Shown: positions 25,746-34,847, counted from the first letter of the stretch. The stretch: DNA of 64,000 nt from CAVRQM01 sp963723455 (GCA_963723455.1 CAVRQM010000005.1:558001-622000); one strand, 5' to 3'. Notes: generated by a model not told the origin, from the sequence alone. Numbers and translations are program-made.

Positions 25746-26213
25746 TCACGGCCTGTCCTCGTCCAGGCCTGGGTGGCCGGCCGGCCGCGGACCGGGGGTG
25801 GTCCATAGGAAGCGGCGTTCGTTCGCGGCGATCGGCAGGTCGTTGATGCTGGCCTCACGCCGGCGCATCAGGCCGTCCTCGGCGAACGCCCATTGTTCGT
25901 TGCCGTAGGCGCGGAACCAGCGTCCCGCCGCATCGTGGTACTCGTATTGGAACCGCACCGCGATCCGATCGCCGGTGAACGCCCACAGCATCTTGACGAG
26001 GCGGTAGTCCAGCTCCGCCTGCCACTTGCGGCGCAGGAACGCCTCGATTGCGGGGCGGCCAGAAAAGAACTCCGAGCGGTTCCGCCAGCAGCTGTCGGAG
26101 GTATAGGCCAGCGCCACTCGCTCCGGGTCGCGACTGTTCCAGCCGTCTTCGGCGGCGCGAACCTTCTGCACGGCGGTCTCGCGGGTGAACGGCGGCAGCG
26201 GCGGGCGTGACAT
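25746..26213 (-). CDS. DUF1348 (NTF2-like) family protein
   Basis: 155 residues from an ATG at 26213 preceded by AGGGGGA. The whole sequence follows the DUF1348 pattern (TAVQKVRAAEDGWNSRDPE, WRNRSEFFSGR, FLRRKWQAELDYRLVK, INDLPIAANERRFLW). The fold is a SnoaL/NTF2-type cone with a hydrophobic pocket; function in bacteria is not established. It is 11 bases downstream of the VOC gene on the same strand and converges with the beta-helix gene at a 10-base distance. Confidence 0.88.
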   Translation of the reverse strand: MSRPPLPPFTRETAVQKVRAAEDGWNSRDPERVALAYTSDSCWRNRSEFFSGRPAIEAFLRRKWQAELDYRLVKMLWAFTGDRIAVRFQYEYHDAAGRWFRAYGNEQWAFAEDGLMRRREASINDLPIAANERRFLWTTPGPRPAGHPGLDEDRP

Positions 26214-26224
26214 GGCGGTCCCCC

Positions 26225-26653
26225 TCATTCCATCAACAAGGCGGCGCGCTGGCGCGATCCCAGCGGGCTGAAGAAGCGCAGCATGTAGCCGTCCGGGTCC
26301 AGGACGATGAACTGGCGGTTGCCGACCTCCTCGCCACCCCGGCGGTACCAGCGGTCCTCCATGGGCAGGAACACGGGATGCGCAGCCGCCTGCACCGCGC
26401 GGCACAGCGCGTCCACGTCCGCGACCTCGATCTGCAGGTTGATGCCGCGTCCGAACGGATAATCCATGCTGCCGGCCAGCCAGCTGCGATCCGTCGGCTG
26501 CTCGATCATGAACTGGGCGCCGTCGCGGTCGAGATAGGCGAACCGCTCCTCGGGGCGCTCGTACAGGATCGCGAACCCCAGCAGGCTCGTATAGAATTGC
26601 AGGCTGCGGCCAATGTCCGAGCTGAACAGTTCGGGCACCACCTTCGCGGTCAT
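26225..26653 (-). CDS. VOC (glyoxalase/bleomycin-resistance) family protein
   Basis: 142 residues with the two beta-alpha-beta-beta-beta modules of the vicinal oxygen chelate fold: VPELFSSDIGRSLQFYTSLLGF at the start and QFIVLDPDGYMLRFF near the end, the latter containing the usual metal-side DPDGY motif. Related proteins are dioxygenases, isomerases or binding proteins for drugs. The start at 26653 is the first Met giving the family N-terminus. Pairs with the DUF1348 gene downstream. Confidence 0.85.
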   Translation of the reverse strand: MTAKVVPELFSSDIGRSLQFYTSLLGFAILYERPEERFAYLDRDGAQFMIEQPTDRSWLAGSMDYPFGRGINLQIEVADVDALCRAVQAAAHPVFLPMEDRWYRRGGEEVGNRQFIVLDPDGYMLRFFSPLGSRQRAALLME

Positions 26654-26724
26654 CCTCGGTCGCTCGTCTTGCCGGCGGCGCGCATCGGCCCATGATCGCG
26701 GCTTCATCGCCGGAGTCCAGATCG

Positions 26725-28656
26725 GTGCGCGATTTCCATTTTCCTGGCCGGGGGCCGGCCTTCGCGGCGAACGGGATGGCCGCCACGTCGATGCCGGCGG
26801 CGACGCTGACCGCGTTGGATGTGCTGCGCGCCGGCGGCAACGCCGCCGATGCGGCGGTGGCCGCCGCCGCCGTCCTGGCGGTGATCGAGCCGCAGGCAAC
26901 CGGGATCGGCGGCGATTGCTTCTGCCTGTTCGCGCCCGCCGGGCAGCGGCGGGTCGTGGCGCTGAACGGCTCGGGCCGGGCGGCCGCGGCGGCCTCGATC
27001 GACTGGTTCGAACAGCATGGCATCGCCGAGCTCGACCCCAGCTCGCCGCATGCGGTGACGATTCCGGGCGCGGTGGCCGCCTGGCAGACGCTGCTCGCGG
27101 CGCACGGCACGCGCGGGCTGGACGAGCTGCTGCGCCCGGCGATCAGCTGCGCAGAGGCCGGCCATCCCGTCCACCCCCGTGTGGCCCACGACTGGGCGCT
27201 TGCCGAGGACAAGCTGCGCGCGACCGGCGCGGCCTCGTTCCTTCCCGGCGGACGCGCGCCGGCGGTCGGCGACCGCTTCGCCCAACCGGCCCTGGCGGCG
27301 ACCCTGCGGGCGATCGGGCGGGACGGCGCGCGCGCCTTCTACGAGGGGTCGGTCGCCGCGGACATGGTGGCGGCCCTGCGCGCACGGGGAGGGCTCCAGA
27401 CCGAGGCGGATTTCGCCGCCGGCCGCGAGGCCGCGCAGTTCGTCGATCCGATACGCATCGCCTGGCGCGGCCTGGAGGTGTGGCAATGCCCGCCGAATGG
27501 GTCCGGGCTGCTGGTGCTGATGCTGCTGGGCATCCTGGGCGCGTTCGATCAGGCGTCGAACGAGCCGCTGGACCCCGTCCGCCTGCACCGGCATCTGGAG
27601 GCGGCGCGGCTGGTCTATCGCGACCGCAACGCCTTCCTCGCCGATCCAGCCCAGGCCGAGGTTCCGGTGGCGCATCTGACCGGCGCCGCATACCTGGACG
27701 GCCTGCGGACACTGATCCGCGACGACCGGGCGCTGCTGGACCTGCCGCCGCCGGGCGAGCTCGCCTATCCGCCGCACCGGGACACGGTGACGCTGTCGGT
27801 GGTCGATCGCGACGGCAATGCATGCAGCCTGATCAACTCGCTGTTCCAGTCGTTCGGCTCGGGGATCCTGGCCGAGGGGTCTGGCGTGATGCTGCACAAT
27901 CGCGGCCTAGGGTTCCGGATCCGGCGCGGGCATCCCAACTGCATCGCGCCGGGCAAGCGGCCGCTGCACACCATCATCCCCGGCATGGTCACGCGCGACG
28001 GCGAGGCGATCATGTCGTTTGGCGTGATGGGTGGCCATTTTCAGCCGATGGGGCAGACGCTGTTCCTGACCAATCACTTCCAATACGGGCTGGACGTGCA
28101 GCAGGCGATCGACCTGCCGCGCTGCTTCGCATTCGAGGACCGGGTCGAGGTCGAACGCGGGATGCCGGCCGAGGTGATCGACCGGCTCGCGCGTCTCGGA
28201 CACGCGGTTGAGCGGGTGGTCGAGCCGCATGGCGGCGGCCAGGCCATCCTGATCGACCGCGCCCGCGGCGTGCTGATTGGCGGCTCGGATCCGCGCAAGG
28301 ACGGACTTGCCCTGGGGTACCGACATGCAGACCACGCCGCCCTTCGAGCCGCACCGGTTCCGCACCGCGGCGGCGCACTACATGGACGGGCGGCCGCCCT
28401 ATCCGGCGGCGCTGGTCGCGCGCGTCGCCGCGATGGCCCGGCTCGGCGCGGCCGACCGGGTGCTGGATCTCGGCTGCGGCCCGGGGCAGCTCGCCCGCGC
28501 CTTCGCGCCGCTGGTGGCCGACGTGCTCGCGGTCGATCCCGAACCCGAGATGCTGCGCATCGCCGCCGCCGCCTCCGCCGGATGTGTCAACGTGACGTTT
28601 CGCCATGGCAGTTCGTACGACCTGGCGCCGGACTGGCTCGCACCCGGCTGGGCTAG
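26725..28656 (+). CDS. Gamma-glutamyltransferase family protein whose normal stop codon is lost
   Basis: Ntn-hydrolase of the GGT family; GTG at 26725 (GGAG upstream) gives the usual opening VRDFHFPGRGPAFAANGM, and an ATG at 26692 is possible. NAADAAVAAAAVLAVIEPQ, the catalytic Thr segment RDTVTLSVVDRDGN and the end GGSDPRKDGLALGY are typical. Family members end at this GY, at 28320, but here CGA (28321-28323) stands where TGA would be expected, so the frame runs on for 111 codons inside the next gene, giving an Arg-rich nonsense tail to 28656. A single T-to-C change explains this. The true product is probably about 532 residues. Confidence 0.88.
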   Translation: MRDFHFPGRGPAFAANGMAATSMPAATLTALDVLRAGGNAADAAVAAAAVLAVIEPQATGIGGDCFCLFAPAGQRRVVALNGSGRAAAAASIDWFEQHGIAELDPSSPHAVTIPGAVAAWQTLLAAHGTRGLDELLRPAISCAEAGHPVHPRVAHDWALAEDKLRATGAASFLPGGRAPAVGDRFAQPALAATLRAIGRDGARAFYEGSVAADMVAALRARGGLQTEADFAAGREAAQFVDPIRIAWRGLEVWQCPPNGSGLLVLMLLGILGAFDQASNEPLDPVRLHRHLEAARLVYRDRNAFLADPAQAEVPVAHLTGAAYLDGLRTLIRDDRALLDLPPPGELAYPPHRDTVTLSVVDRDGNACSLINSLFQSFGSGILAEGSGVMLHNRGLGFRIRRGHPNCIAPGKRPLHTIIPGMVTRDGEAIMSFGVMGGHFQPMGQTLFLTNHFQYGLDVQQAIDLPRCFAFEDRVEVERGMPAEVIDRLARLGHAVERVVEPHGGGQAILIDRARGVLIGGSDPRKDGLALGYRHADHAALRAAPVPHRGGALHGRAAALSGGAGRARRRDGPARRGRPGAGSRLRPGAARPRLRAAGGRRARGRSRTRDAAHRRRRLRRMCQRDVSPWQFVRPGAGLARTRLG

Positions 28657-29120
28657 CTTCCGCCTGGTCTGCATGGGCCGCTCGTTTCACTGGATGGACC
28701 GACCGGATACGCTGCGGCGACTGGACGCGATGGTGGCCCCGGACGGCGCGGTGGCGCTGTTCGGCGACACCCATCCGGCGGTTCCCGACAATGCGTGGCA
28801 CGAGACGTTCCGCGCCATTGTCGATCGCTATGGCGAGGGCGATTCCTATCACGCGCGCTCCCGCGCGCCGGGCTGGGTTGCCCATGAGGGCGTGCTGCTG
28901 GACTCGCCGTTTTCAATCCTGGAGTTGGCCGGGGTCTATGAACGCCGGGCGCTCGCGCTGGAGACGCTGATCGACCGTGCGCTGTCGATGTCGTCCACCT
29001 CGCACGCCCGGCTGGGCGACAGGGCGGATGCGATGGTTGCCGAGCTGTCCGGCGCGTTCGCGGGAGCGCAGATGCGCGAGGTCGGTACTGACCACGGCGC
29101 TGATCGCGCGACGAGGCTGA
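28325..29120 (+). CDS. Class I SAM-dependent methyltransferase, frameshifted near the end
   Basis: Starts at the ATG at 28325, a few bases after the expected GGT stop. Motif I VLDLGCGPGQLA and motif II around AVDPEPEML define the SAM site; the family is the small-molecule methyltransferase group with RSFHWMDRP. The frame as read runs into Gly/Arg-rich noise after residue 255. Removing one G of the GG pair at 29084-29085 restores REVVLTTALIARRG and a TGA at 29118-29120, a normal C-terminus of about 264 residues that also ends before the SDR gene. Substrate unknown. Confidence 0.82.
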
Positions 29121-29147
29121 ACGGACGATGCGAACGGGGGGAAGCGT

Positions 29148-29975
29148 ATGACTCATCCGGCAATCGCGGCGGGGCGGACGGCCGTGGTCACGGGGGCGGC
29201 CAGCGGGATCGGGCTGGCCGCGGCCAGGCGGTTCGCCGCCATGGGCATGAATGTCGTGCTGGCCGATCTGCCCGGCGAGGCGCTGCAACAGGCGGCCGCG
29301 TCGCTGGGCGGCCGGGCGCTGGCGCAACCGACCGACGTGTCGCGCATCGAGGACGTGCAGCGTCTGCGCGAGGCGGCCTATGGCGCGTTCGGCGAAATCG
29401 CGGTGCTGATGAACAACGCCGGCATCGGCGAGGGCGGCGGCCCCTGGGACGCCTATGAGCGATGGCAGCGCCTGCTGGGCGTCAATCTGTGGGGCGTCGT
29501 CAACGGCATGCAGACATTCGCCGAAGCCATGGTCGCGCAGGGCACGCCGGCCGCGATCATCAACACCGGCAGCAAGCAGGGCATCACCACGCCACCCGGC
29601 GACACCGCCTATAACGTCAGCAAGGCCGGCGTCCGCGTGCTGACCGAGGCCACGGCGCACGCCCTGCGCAGCATCCAGGGCTGCCGGGTGACCGCGCATC
29701 TGCTGATCCCCGGCTTCGTGTTCACCGGCATCACCACGCCCCGCCGCGCCGACAAGCCGCCCGAGGCCTGGACCCCCGAACAGACCGTGGAGTTCATGCT
29801 GGACGGCATGGGCCGCGGCGACTTCTACATCCTGTGCCCCGACAATGCGGTGACGCGCGAGATGGACGAGAAGCGGATGCGCTGGGCAATGGATGACATT
29901 GTGCTGAACCGCCCGGCATTGTCGCGCTGGCACCCCGCGTTCGCGGCGGCGTTCGAGGCGTACATGCGGGGATGA
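29148..29975 (+). CDS. Short-chain dehydrogenase/reductase
   Basis: 275 residues. Classical SDR marks: TGAASGIG (cofactor loop), MNNAGIG and the catalytic YNVSK; the NTGSKQG segment has a Ser in the position of the catalytic Ser. An acidic residue after beta-2 (LADLPGE) suggests NAD+ preference. It is 27 bases downstream of the corrected methyltransferase end. Substrate not identifiable. Confidence 0.88.
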   Translation: MTHPAIAAGRTAVVTGAASGIGLAAARRFAAMGMNVVLADLPGEALQQAAASLGGRALAQPTDVSRIEDVQRLREAAYGAFGEIAVLMNNAGIGEGGGPWDAYERWQRLLGVNLWGVVNGMQTFAEAMVAQGTPAAIINTGSKQGITTPPGDTAYNVSKAGVRVLTEATAHALRSIQGCRVTAHLLIPGFVFTGITTPRRADKPPEAWTPEQTVEFMLDGMGRGDFYILCPDNAVTREMDEKRMRWAMDDIVLNRPALSRWHPAFAAAFEAYMRG

Positions 29976-30025
29976 TGGGATGGCGGGAACACGGGCGGCT
30001 TGCGCGACAACCGCCGGTTCCTCGT

Positions 30026-30274
30026 TCACCCGCCCACGAACGCATTGAACGTGATCAGCGTGTAGGTGTCCTTCACCCCGGCCAGCCTCTGTACGTTTTC
30101 GGTGACGAACAACCCTGTGTCCTGCTCCGGCTCCAGGTAGAACTTTCCCAGCAGGTCGTATTGTCCCGAGGTCGAGTGCAGCTCGGACAGTTGTTCGATC
30201 GTGTCCGCCGCCTCCTGCGCCACGCGATAGGCCTGGCCCATCTCGCATTTGATGAAAACGTAGATCGCGCGCAT
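30026..30274 (-). CDS. Stand-alone Lrp/AsnC ligand-binding (RAM) domain protein
   Basis: 82 residues from the ATG at 30274. The protein begins MRAIYVFIKCEMGQAYRVA and ends KDTYTLITFNAFVGG, which is the alpha/beta sandwich of Lrp/AsnC regulators without any helix-turn-helix. Such isolated domains oligomerise and may bind amino acids or modify the activity of full-length regulators. It is divergent from the ThDP enzyme gene and convergent with the SDR. Its length is typical of this single-domain group, so it is not a fragment. Confidence 0.82.
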   Translation of the reverse strand: MRAIYVFIKCEMGQAYRVAQEAADTIEQLSELHSTSGQYDLLGKFYLEPEQDTGLFVTENVQRLAGVKDTYTLITFNAFVGG

Positions 30275-30340
30275 CGATACCCAGCCTCGACCGGTTTGCA
30301 TCCCCAGTGGTAGCAACGCCCCACGATGCAGGGAAGCGAC

Positions 30341-32002
30341 ATGACCGACCACACGCTCCGCCCCGGGGGCCGGATTCTCGCCGACGCCCTGGTGGCGCAC
30401 GGGATCAGCCATGCCTTCTGCGTGCCCGGCGAGAGCTTCCTGCCGGTGCTGGACGGCCTGTATGCGGTGCGCGAGCGCATCAGCCTCGTCACCTGCCGGT
30501 TCGAGGCCGGGGCAGTGGACATGGCCGAAGCCGCCGGCAAGCTCACCGGCCGGCCGGCAGCGGCATTCGTCACCCGCGGCCCGGGCGCCTGCCACGGCGC
30601 GATCGGCGTGCATGTGGCGCACCAGGACTCCACGCCCCTGCTGCTGTTCATAGGCCAGATCCCCGCTGGCGAGACCGATCGCGAGAGTTTCCAGGAGATC
30701 GACTATCGCCGCATGTTCGGCGGCCTGGCGAAATGGGTGACGCAGATCGACGATGTCGCGCGCATCCCCGAACTGGTCGCGCACGCCGTCGACGTCGCCA
30801 CATCCGGCCGCCCCGGCCCCGTGGTGATCGCGCTGTCGGAGGAAATGCAGGCAGTCCGGCACGGTGTCGCCGACATCGGTCCTGCGCCGGTCAGCCGCGC
30901 GCATCCCGATCCGGCCGCGCTGACGCAACTGCGCGCGCTGCTGGAACAGGCGCGCCGGCCGCTGGCGATCCTGGGCGGCGGCGGCTGGAGCGAGGCGGGC
31001 CGGGCGGCGATCGGCCGGTTCTTCGCCACCCAGAACATGCCCGTCGCCGTCAGCTTCCGGCGACAGGCGCTGTATGATGGAACTCGCGACACCTATGTCG
31101 GCGACCTCGGCGTGGGCGCCGATCCCGGACTGATCGCCGCCGCTCGCGAGGCCGATCTGGTGCTGGCCATCGGCACGCGGCTGCCCGAGGCGACGACCCA
31201 GGGCTACACGCTGTTCGACCCGCCGAGTGCGCCGCGGCTGGTGCATGTCTATCCCGACCGGGCGGAGATCGGCCGCGTGTTCCGGCCGGCGCTGGGGATC
31301 GTGTCGGATCTGGATGCCTTCGCCGACGCAGTCGCCGCCTGGCCTCGCGTGGCCGCGTCGTGGACCGAGTGGACGCGGCGGCTGCGCGCGCGTCGGTTGG
31401 GGCAGGCGGCGGCGCCCGACTTCCCGGGGCCGCTCAACCTCGCCCGCGTCATGCACGATCTGCAATCGGAACTGGCTGCCGACGCGGTGCTGACCTGCGA
31501 CGCGGGCAATTTCGCCACTTGGCCGGCGCGCTTCATGCACTTTTCCGACCGCCAGCGCTTCATTGGCCCGACCTGCGGCGCAATGGGCTACGCCGTCCCG
31601 GCAGCCGTTGCCGCCTCGATCCTGCAGCCGGGGCGGCAGACCGTCGCCTTTGTGGGCGATGGCGGGTTTCTGATGACCGGGCAGGAGATCGCGACCGCTA
31701 TGCATCACGATGCAACACCCATCATCCTGGTGTTCGACAACGCCATGTACGGCACCATCCGCATGTATCAGGAGCGCGCCTATCCGGGCCGGATCAGCGG
31801 CACCGCGCTGACCAACCCCAATTTCGCGCGTCTGGCCGAGGCGTATGGCGCGCACGGCGAGACGGTGGCCCGGACGGAGGAGTTCGTCCCCGCGTTCCGC
31901 CGGGCCGTCGCCAGCCAGCGGCCCGCGGTCATCGCGTTGCGCACCGACCCCGAACAGATCACCACACGGGCGACGATCGCCCAGTTGCGCGAAGGGCGCT
32001 GA
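30341..32002 (+). CDS. Thiamine-diphosphate enzyme, acetolactate synthase/decarboxylase-like
   Basis: 553 residues from the ATG at 30341, with AGGGAAG just upstream (an ATG at 30326 lies before that site). Three-domain ThDP fold: N-terminal Pyr domain with the activating Glu in FCVPGESFL, a central domain, and the C-terminal PP domain with the GDG...N Mg-ThDP motif (VGDGGFLMTGQEI ... VFDNAMYG). It resembles IlvB-type proteins of unassigned specificity rather than true acetohydroxyacid synthase. The beta-carbonic anhydrase begins 2 bases after its stop, suggesting a CO2-releasing reaction. Confidence 0.85.
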   Translation: MTDHTLRPGGRILADALVAHGISHAFCVPGESFLPVLDGLYAVRERISLVTCRFEAGAVDMAEAAGKLTGRPAAAFVTRGPGACHGAIGVHVAHQDSTPLLLFIGQIPAGETDRESFQEIDYRRMFGGLAKWVTQIDDVARIPELVAHAVDVATSGRPGPVVIALSEEMQAVRHGVADIGPAPVSRAHPDPAALTQLRALLEQARRPLAILGGGGWSEAGRAAIGRFFATQNMPVAVSFRRQALYDGTRDTYVGDLGVGADPGLIAAAREADLVLAIGTRLPEATTQGYTLFDPPSAPRLVHVYPDRAEIGRVFRPALGIVSDLDAFADAVAAWPRVAASWTEWTRRLRARRLGQAAAPDFPGPLNLARVMHDLQSELAADAVLTCDAGNFATWPARFMHFSDRQRFIGPTCGAMGYAVPAAVAASILQPGRQTVAFVGDGGFLMTGQEIATAMHHDATPIILVFDNAMYGTIRMYQERAYPGRISGTALTNPNFARLAEAYGAHGETVARTEEFVPAFRRAVASQRPAVIALRTDPEQITTRATIAQLREGR

Positions 32003-32004
32003 CC

Positions 32005-32628
32005 ATGGACGAGCTGCTGCCCGGCTACCGCCGTTTCCGCAGCGATGCGTGGCCGCAGCGTCGCGCGCTGTTTGAGGAGTTGGCGCGCTCCGGACAGCGC
32101 CCCCGTGCGCTGGTGATCGCCTGCTCGGACAGCCGGGTGGATCCGGCGATGATCTTCGATGCGGCGCCCGGCGAGCTGTTCATTGTCCGCAACATTGCGA
32201 ACCTGGTGCCCCCGTACGCGCCGGACACCGCCTATCACGGCACCAGCGCGGCCGTGGAGTTCGGCGTGCTGTCGCTGGAGGTGCCGCATGTGATCGTGCT
32301 GGGCCACGGCATGTGCGGCGGCATCCGCTTCCTGTTGCAGGGCGGCGCGGCGCCCACCGATTTCGTCGGACCCTGGATGCAGATCGCGCGTGCGGCGCGT
32401 GACCGCGTGCTGGTATGCGACGCCGCCGATCCGACAAGCGAGGCGATGCAGACCGCATGCGAGAACGAGGCCGTGCGGCTATCGCTGGACAATCTGCGCA
32501 GCTTTCCATGGATCGCCGCGCGCGAGGCGTCCGGGCGGTTGCAGTTGCACGGCGCGACCTTCGACATCCGCACCGGGCTGCTGCAGGTGATGCGGCAGGA
32601 CGGACGGTTCGCGCCTGTTTCGGAATAG
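32005..32628 (+). CDS. Beta-class carbonic anhydrase
   Basis: 207 residues. Zinc ligands C40, H101 and C104 and the Asp-Arg dyad D42/R44 are in the standard motifs ACSDSRVDP and GHGMCGG. It converts CO2 and bicarbonate in the cytosol. The start codon is 2 bases from the ThDP-enzyme stop, so the two are co-expressed. Nearby genes do not include a sulfate or bicarbonate transporter. Confidence 0.92.
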   Translation: MDELLPGYRRFRSDAWPQRRALFEELARSGQRPRALVIACSDSRVDPAMIFDAAPGELFIVRNIANLVPPYAPDTAYHGTSAAVEFGVLSLEVPHVIVLGHGMCGGIRFLLQGGAAPTDFVGPWMQIARAARDRVLVCDAADPTSEAMQTACENEAVRLSLDNLRSFPWIAAREASGRLQLHGATFDIRTGLLQVMRQDGRFAPVSE

Positions 32629-32710
32629 GCTGCGACCAAATCCGGCTCGTTCTCCGCGCATGACAATTGGTGCAGCCCTGCTAGGCTGGCCCTCAGCAGG
32701 GAGCATCGCC

Positions 32711-33349
32711 ATGCAGATCGGCGTCATCGGGGCGGGCAGGATTGGCGCCACCGTCGGCGGTCTGTGGGTCAGGGCCGGGCATCGCGTCTGTTTCGGCTCG
32801 CGCGAGCCGGGCCGGCTGCGGGCGCTGACCGACAGCCTCGGCGAGCGGGCCTCGGCCGCGTCGGTCGAGGACGCGGCCCGGAGAGGTGAGGCGGTGCTGA
32901 CCGCCTTTCCGTACGGCGAGTGGCCGGACATCGCCCGCCGGATCGCTCCGCTGCTGGCCGGAAAGGTCGTGCTGGACGCCGCCAATCCGTATCCCGAACG
33001 GGATGGCGGGTTCGCGGTCGCGGCGGTCGCGGCGGCGCGCGGTTCCGGCGTGCCGGTCGCCGCGCTGCTGCCGGGCGCGCGGCTGGTGCGCGCCTTCAAC
33101 AGCATCTTTTGGGAGACGTTGCGAGACCAGGCCCATCACGACGGCGAACGCATCGCGATCCCGCTCGCCGGCGACGATCATGCCGCGTTGCAGGTCGCCT
33201 CCGCCCTGGTGCGCGATGCCGGGTTCGATCCGGTGCTGGCCGGCCCGCTGGTGCAGGCGGCCGCGTTCGACGTCGGCGAGCCGGCCTACAACAACCCGCA
33301 AACCGCGGCAGCGTTGGAGCGGTTGCTGGGCTTGATCCCGCCCGGCTGA
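32711..33349 (+). CDS. NADP-binding oxidoreductase, F420-reductase/coenzyme-binding (NpdG-like) family
   Basis: 212 residues from the ATG at 32711 (AGGGAG upstream). The N-terminus is a clean Rossmann loop, IGVIGAGRIGATVGGLW, followed by CFGSREPGRL where the Ser-Arg pair suits NADP(H). VVLDAANPYPERDGG and AFNSIFWETL are typical of the family of NADPH-dependent F420 reductase-like and dinucleotide-binding proteins. Bacterial relatives without F420 have unknown substrates. The next gene, also NADP-dependent, is 19 bases downstream. Confidence 0.8.
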   Translation: MQIGVIGAGRIGATVGGLWVRAGHRVCFGSREPGRLRALTDSLGERASAASVEDAARRGEAVLTAFPYGEWPDIARRIAPLLAGKVVLDAANPYPERDGGFAVAAVAAARGSGVPVAALLPGARLVRAFNSIFWETLRDQAHHDGERIAIPLAGDDHAALQVASALVRDAGFDPVLAGPLVQAAAFDVGEPAYNNPQTAAALERLLGLIPPG

Positions 33350-33368
33350 TCCCATCGGAGCATCCAGA

Positions 33369-34391
33369 ATGGCCGGCAATCTGCAAGCACGGCTGCGTCA
33401 TCGCCCCGAGGGCGCGCCTACCGCCGAGGATTTTGAGCTGGCCGAGGCCGACATTCCCGCGCCCGAGGCGGGCGGGGTCCTGGTCCGAACCATTTTCCTA
33501 TCGCTCGATCCCTATATGCGTGGCCGGATGAGCGCGGCGAAATCCTACGCCAGGCCGGTCGAGATCGGCGCCGTGATGGAGGGGGCGACGGTGGGCGAGG
33601 TGGTCGCATCGCGCGATCCCGCGTTCCGGCCGGGCGAAATCGTGCTGGGCGGCAACGGCTGGCAGCAATACGCCGCCGTCTCCGCTCGATCGCTGACCCG
33701 GCTCGACCCGAACGAGGCGCCGGTCTCGACGGCGCTCGGCGTGCTGGGCATGCCGGGGCTGACGGCCTGGGTGGGCCTGGCCGATATCGGCCAGGCGAAG
33801 CGGGGCGAGACGGTGGTGGTCTCGGCCGCCTCCGGCGCGGTCGGGGCGGTGGCGGGCCAGATCGCGAGACATCAGGGGGCCAGGGTGGTCGGCATCGCCG
33901 GGGGAGCGGAGAAATGCCGCTACGTCCGCGACGAGCTCGGGTTCGACGCCTGCATCGACCATCGCGCCGGCGAACTCGACGCGGCGCTCGACGCGGAGTG
34001 CCCGGACGGGATTGACGTATATTTCGAGAATGTCGGCGGCGCGGTGCAGGCCGCGGTGTTTCCCAGGATGCGTGATTTCGGCCGCATGGTGATGTGCGGC
34101 ATGGTCGCCGAATACAATGCGGCGCACCCGGCGCCGGGGCCGAACCTGATGCCGGTCGTGCGCAAGCGGCTGCGCATCCAGGGTTTCATCGTCAGCGACC
34201 AGTTCGACCGAATGGCGGAATGGCGCGGCGTGGCGGTGCCGTGGCTGCGCGACGGCGCGCTGCGCTACCGCGAGGATGTGGTGGACGGCCTGCAGCAGGC
34301 GCCGGACGCCTTCATCGGCATGCTGGCCGGGCGCAATTTCGGCAAGCTGCTGGTTCGCGTCGGGGCGGATGCGGCGGCCGGCGGCGCTTAG
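33369..34391 (+). CDS. NADP-dependent medium-chain reductase (CurA/PTGR-like)
   Basis: 340 residues. Zinc-free MDR-type oxidoreductase: LSLDPYMRGRM, GMPGLTAWVGL, the NADPH loop SAASGAVGAVAGQIA and IDVYFENVGG are the hallmark motifs of leukotriene B4 dehydrogenase/CurA proteins, which reduce alpha,beta-unsaturated carbonyls. The likely role is detoxification of reactive enones. Overlaps by 4 bases, tail to tail, the monooxygenase-like gene on the other strand. Confidence 0.92.
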   Translation: MAGNLQARLRHRPEGAPTAEDFELAEADIPAPEAGGVLVRTIFLSLDPYMRGRMSAAKSYARPVEIGAVMEGATVGEVVASRDPAFRPGEIVLGGNGWQQYAAVSARSLTRLDPNEAPVSTALGVLGMPGLTAWVGLADIGQAKRGETVVVSAASGAVGAVAGQIARHQGARVVGIAGGAEKCRYVRDELGFDACIDHRAGELDAALDAECPDGIDVYFENVGGAVQAAVFPRMRDFGRMVMCGMVAEYNAAHPAPGPNLMPVVRKRLRIQGFIVSDQFDRMAEWRGVAVPWLRDGALRYREDVVDGLQQAPDAFIGMLAGRNFGKLLVRVGADAAAGGA

Positions 34392-34705
34392 CCGGACCTG
34401 ACGGTCTGCACCACCTCGAAGCCCTCGAACTCGGGGTGGCCGACATACAGCGCGGCGTTCGAGCCGGCGCTGCGATGCGCCGCCCGGAACGCCTCGGACC
34501 GCGTCCAGTCCTCGAACGCGGCCAGCGAGGCCCAGACGGTATGCGAGGAATACAGCACGTGATCCTCGCGCGCTGGCCCGCGCAGCAAGTGGAACTCGAT
34601 GAATCCCGGCACGCCCTCTAGTTGGGTGTCGCGGCTGGTCCAGACGGTCTCGAACGCCGCCTCGGAGCCGGGGCTGACCTTGAAGCGGTTCATGGCGATG
34701 TACAT
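34388..34705 (-). CDS. Antibiotic biosynthesis monooxygenase (ABM) domain protein
   Basis: 105 residues. The dimeric alpha+beta barrel of the ABM/heme-degrading group is shown by the start MYIAMNRFKVSPGSEAAFE, then VPGFIEFHLLRGP and WASLAAFEDWTRSEAFRAAH. The pattern (IAMNRFKV, GSE) is close to the IsdG-like heme oxygenase set, but the heme-contact residues cannot be confirmed here. Divergent from the first binding-protein gene with a 142-base gap. Confidence 0.82.
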   Translation of the reverse strand: MYIAMNRFKVSPGSEAAFETVWTSRDTQLEGVPGFIEFHLLRGPAREDHVLYSSHTVWASLAAFEDWTRSEAFRAAHRSAGSNAALYVGHPEFEGFEVVQTVRSG

Positions 34706-34847
34706 CGGCGCCTCCCTTGGGTTTCCTGTCGGCCAGCGCCGAGGTGGCGGCGCTGGCCGGTTTGTCAGCCGGCACATTGCCACGAACGGCGCCTTGGTGT
34801 GTGCTGATCCCACGCGGCCGCGGGGCGGCCGGAACACGCATGGGGGA

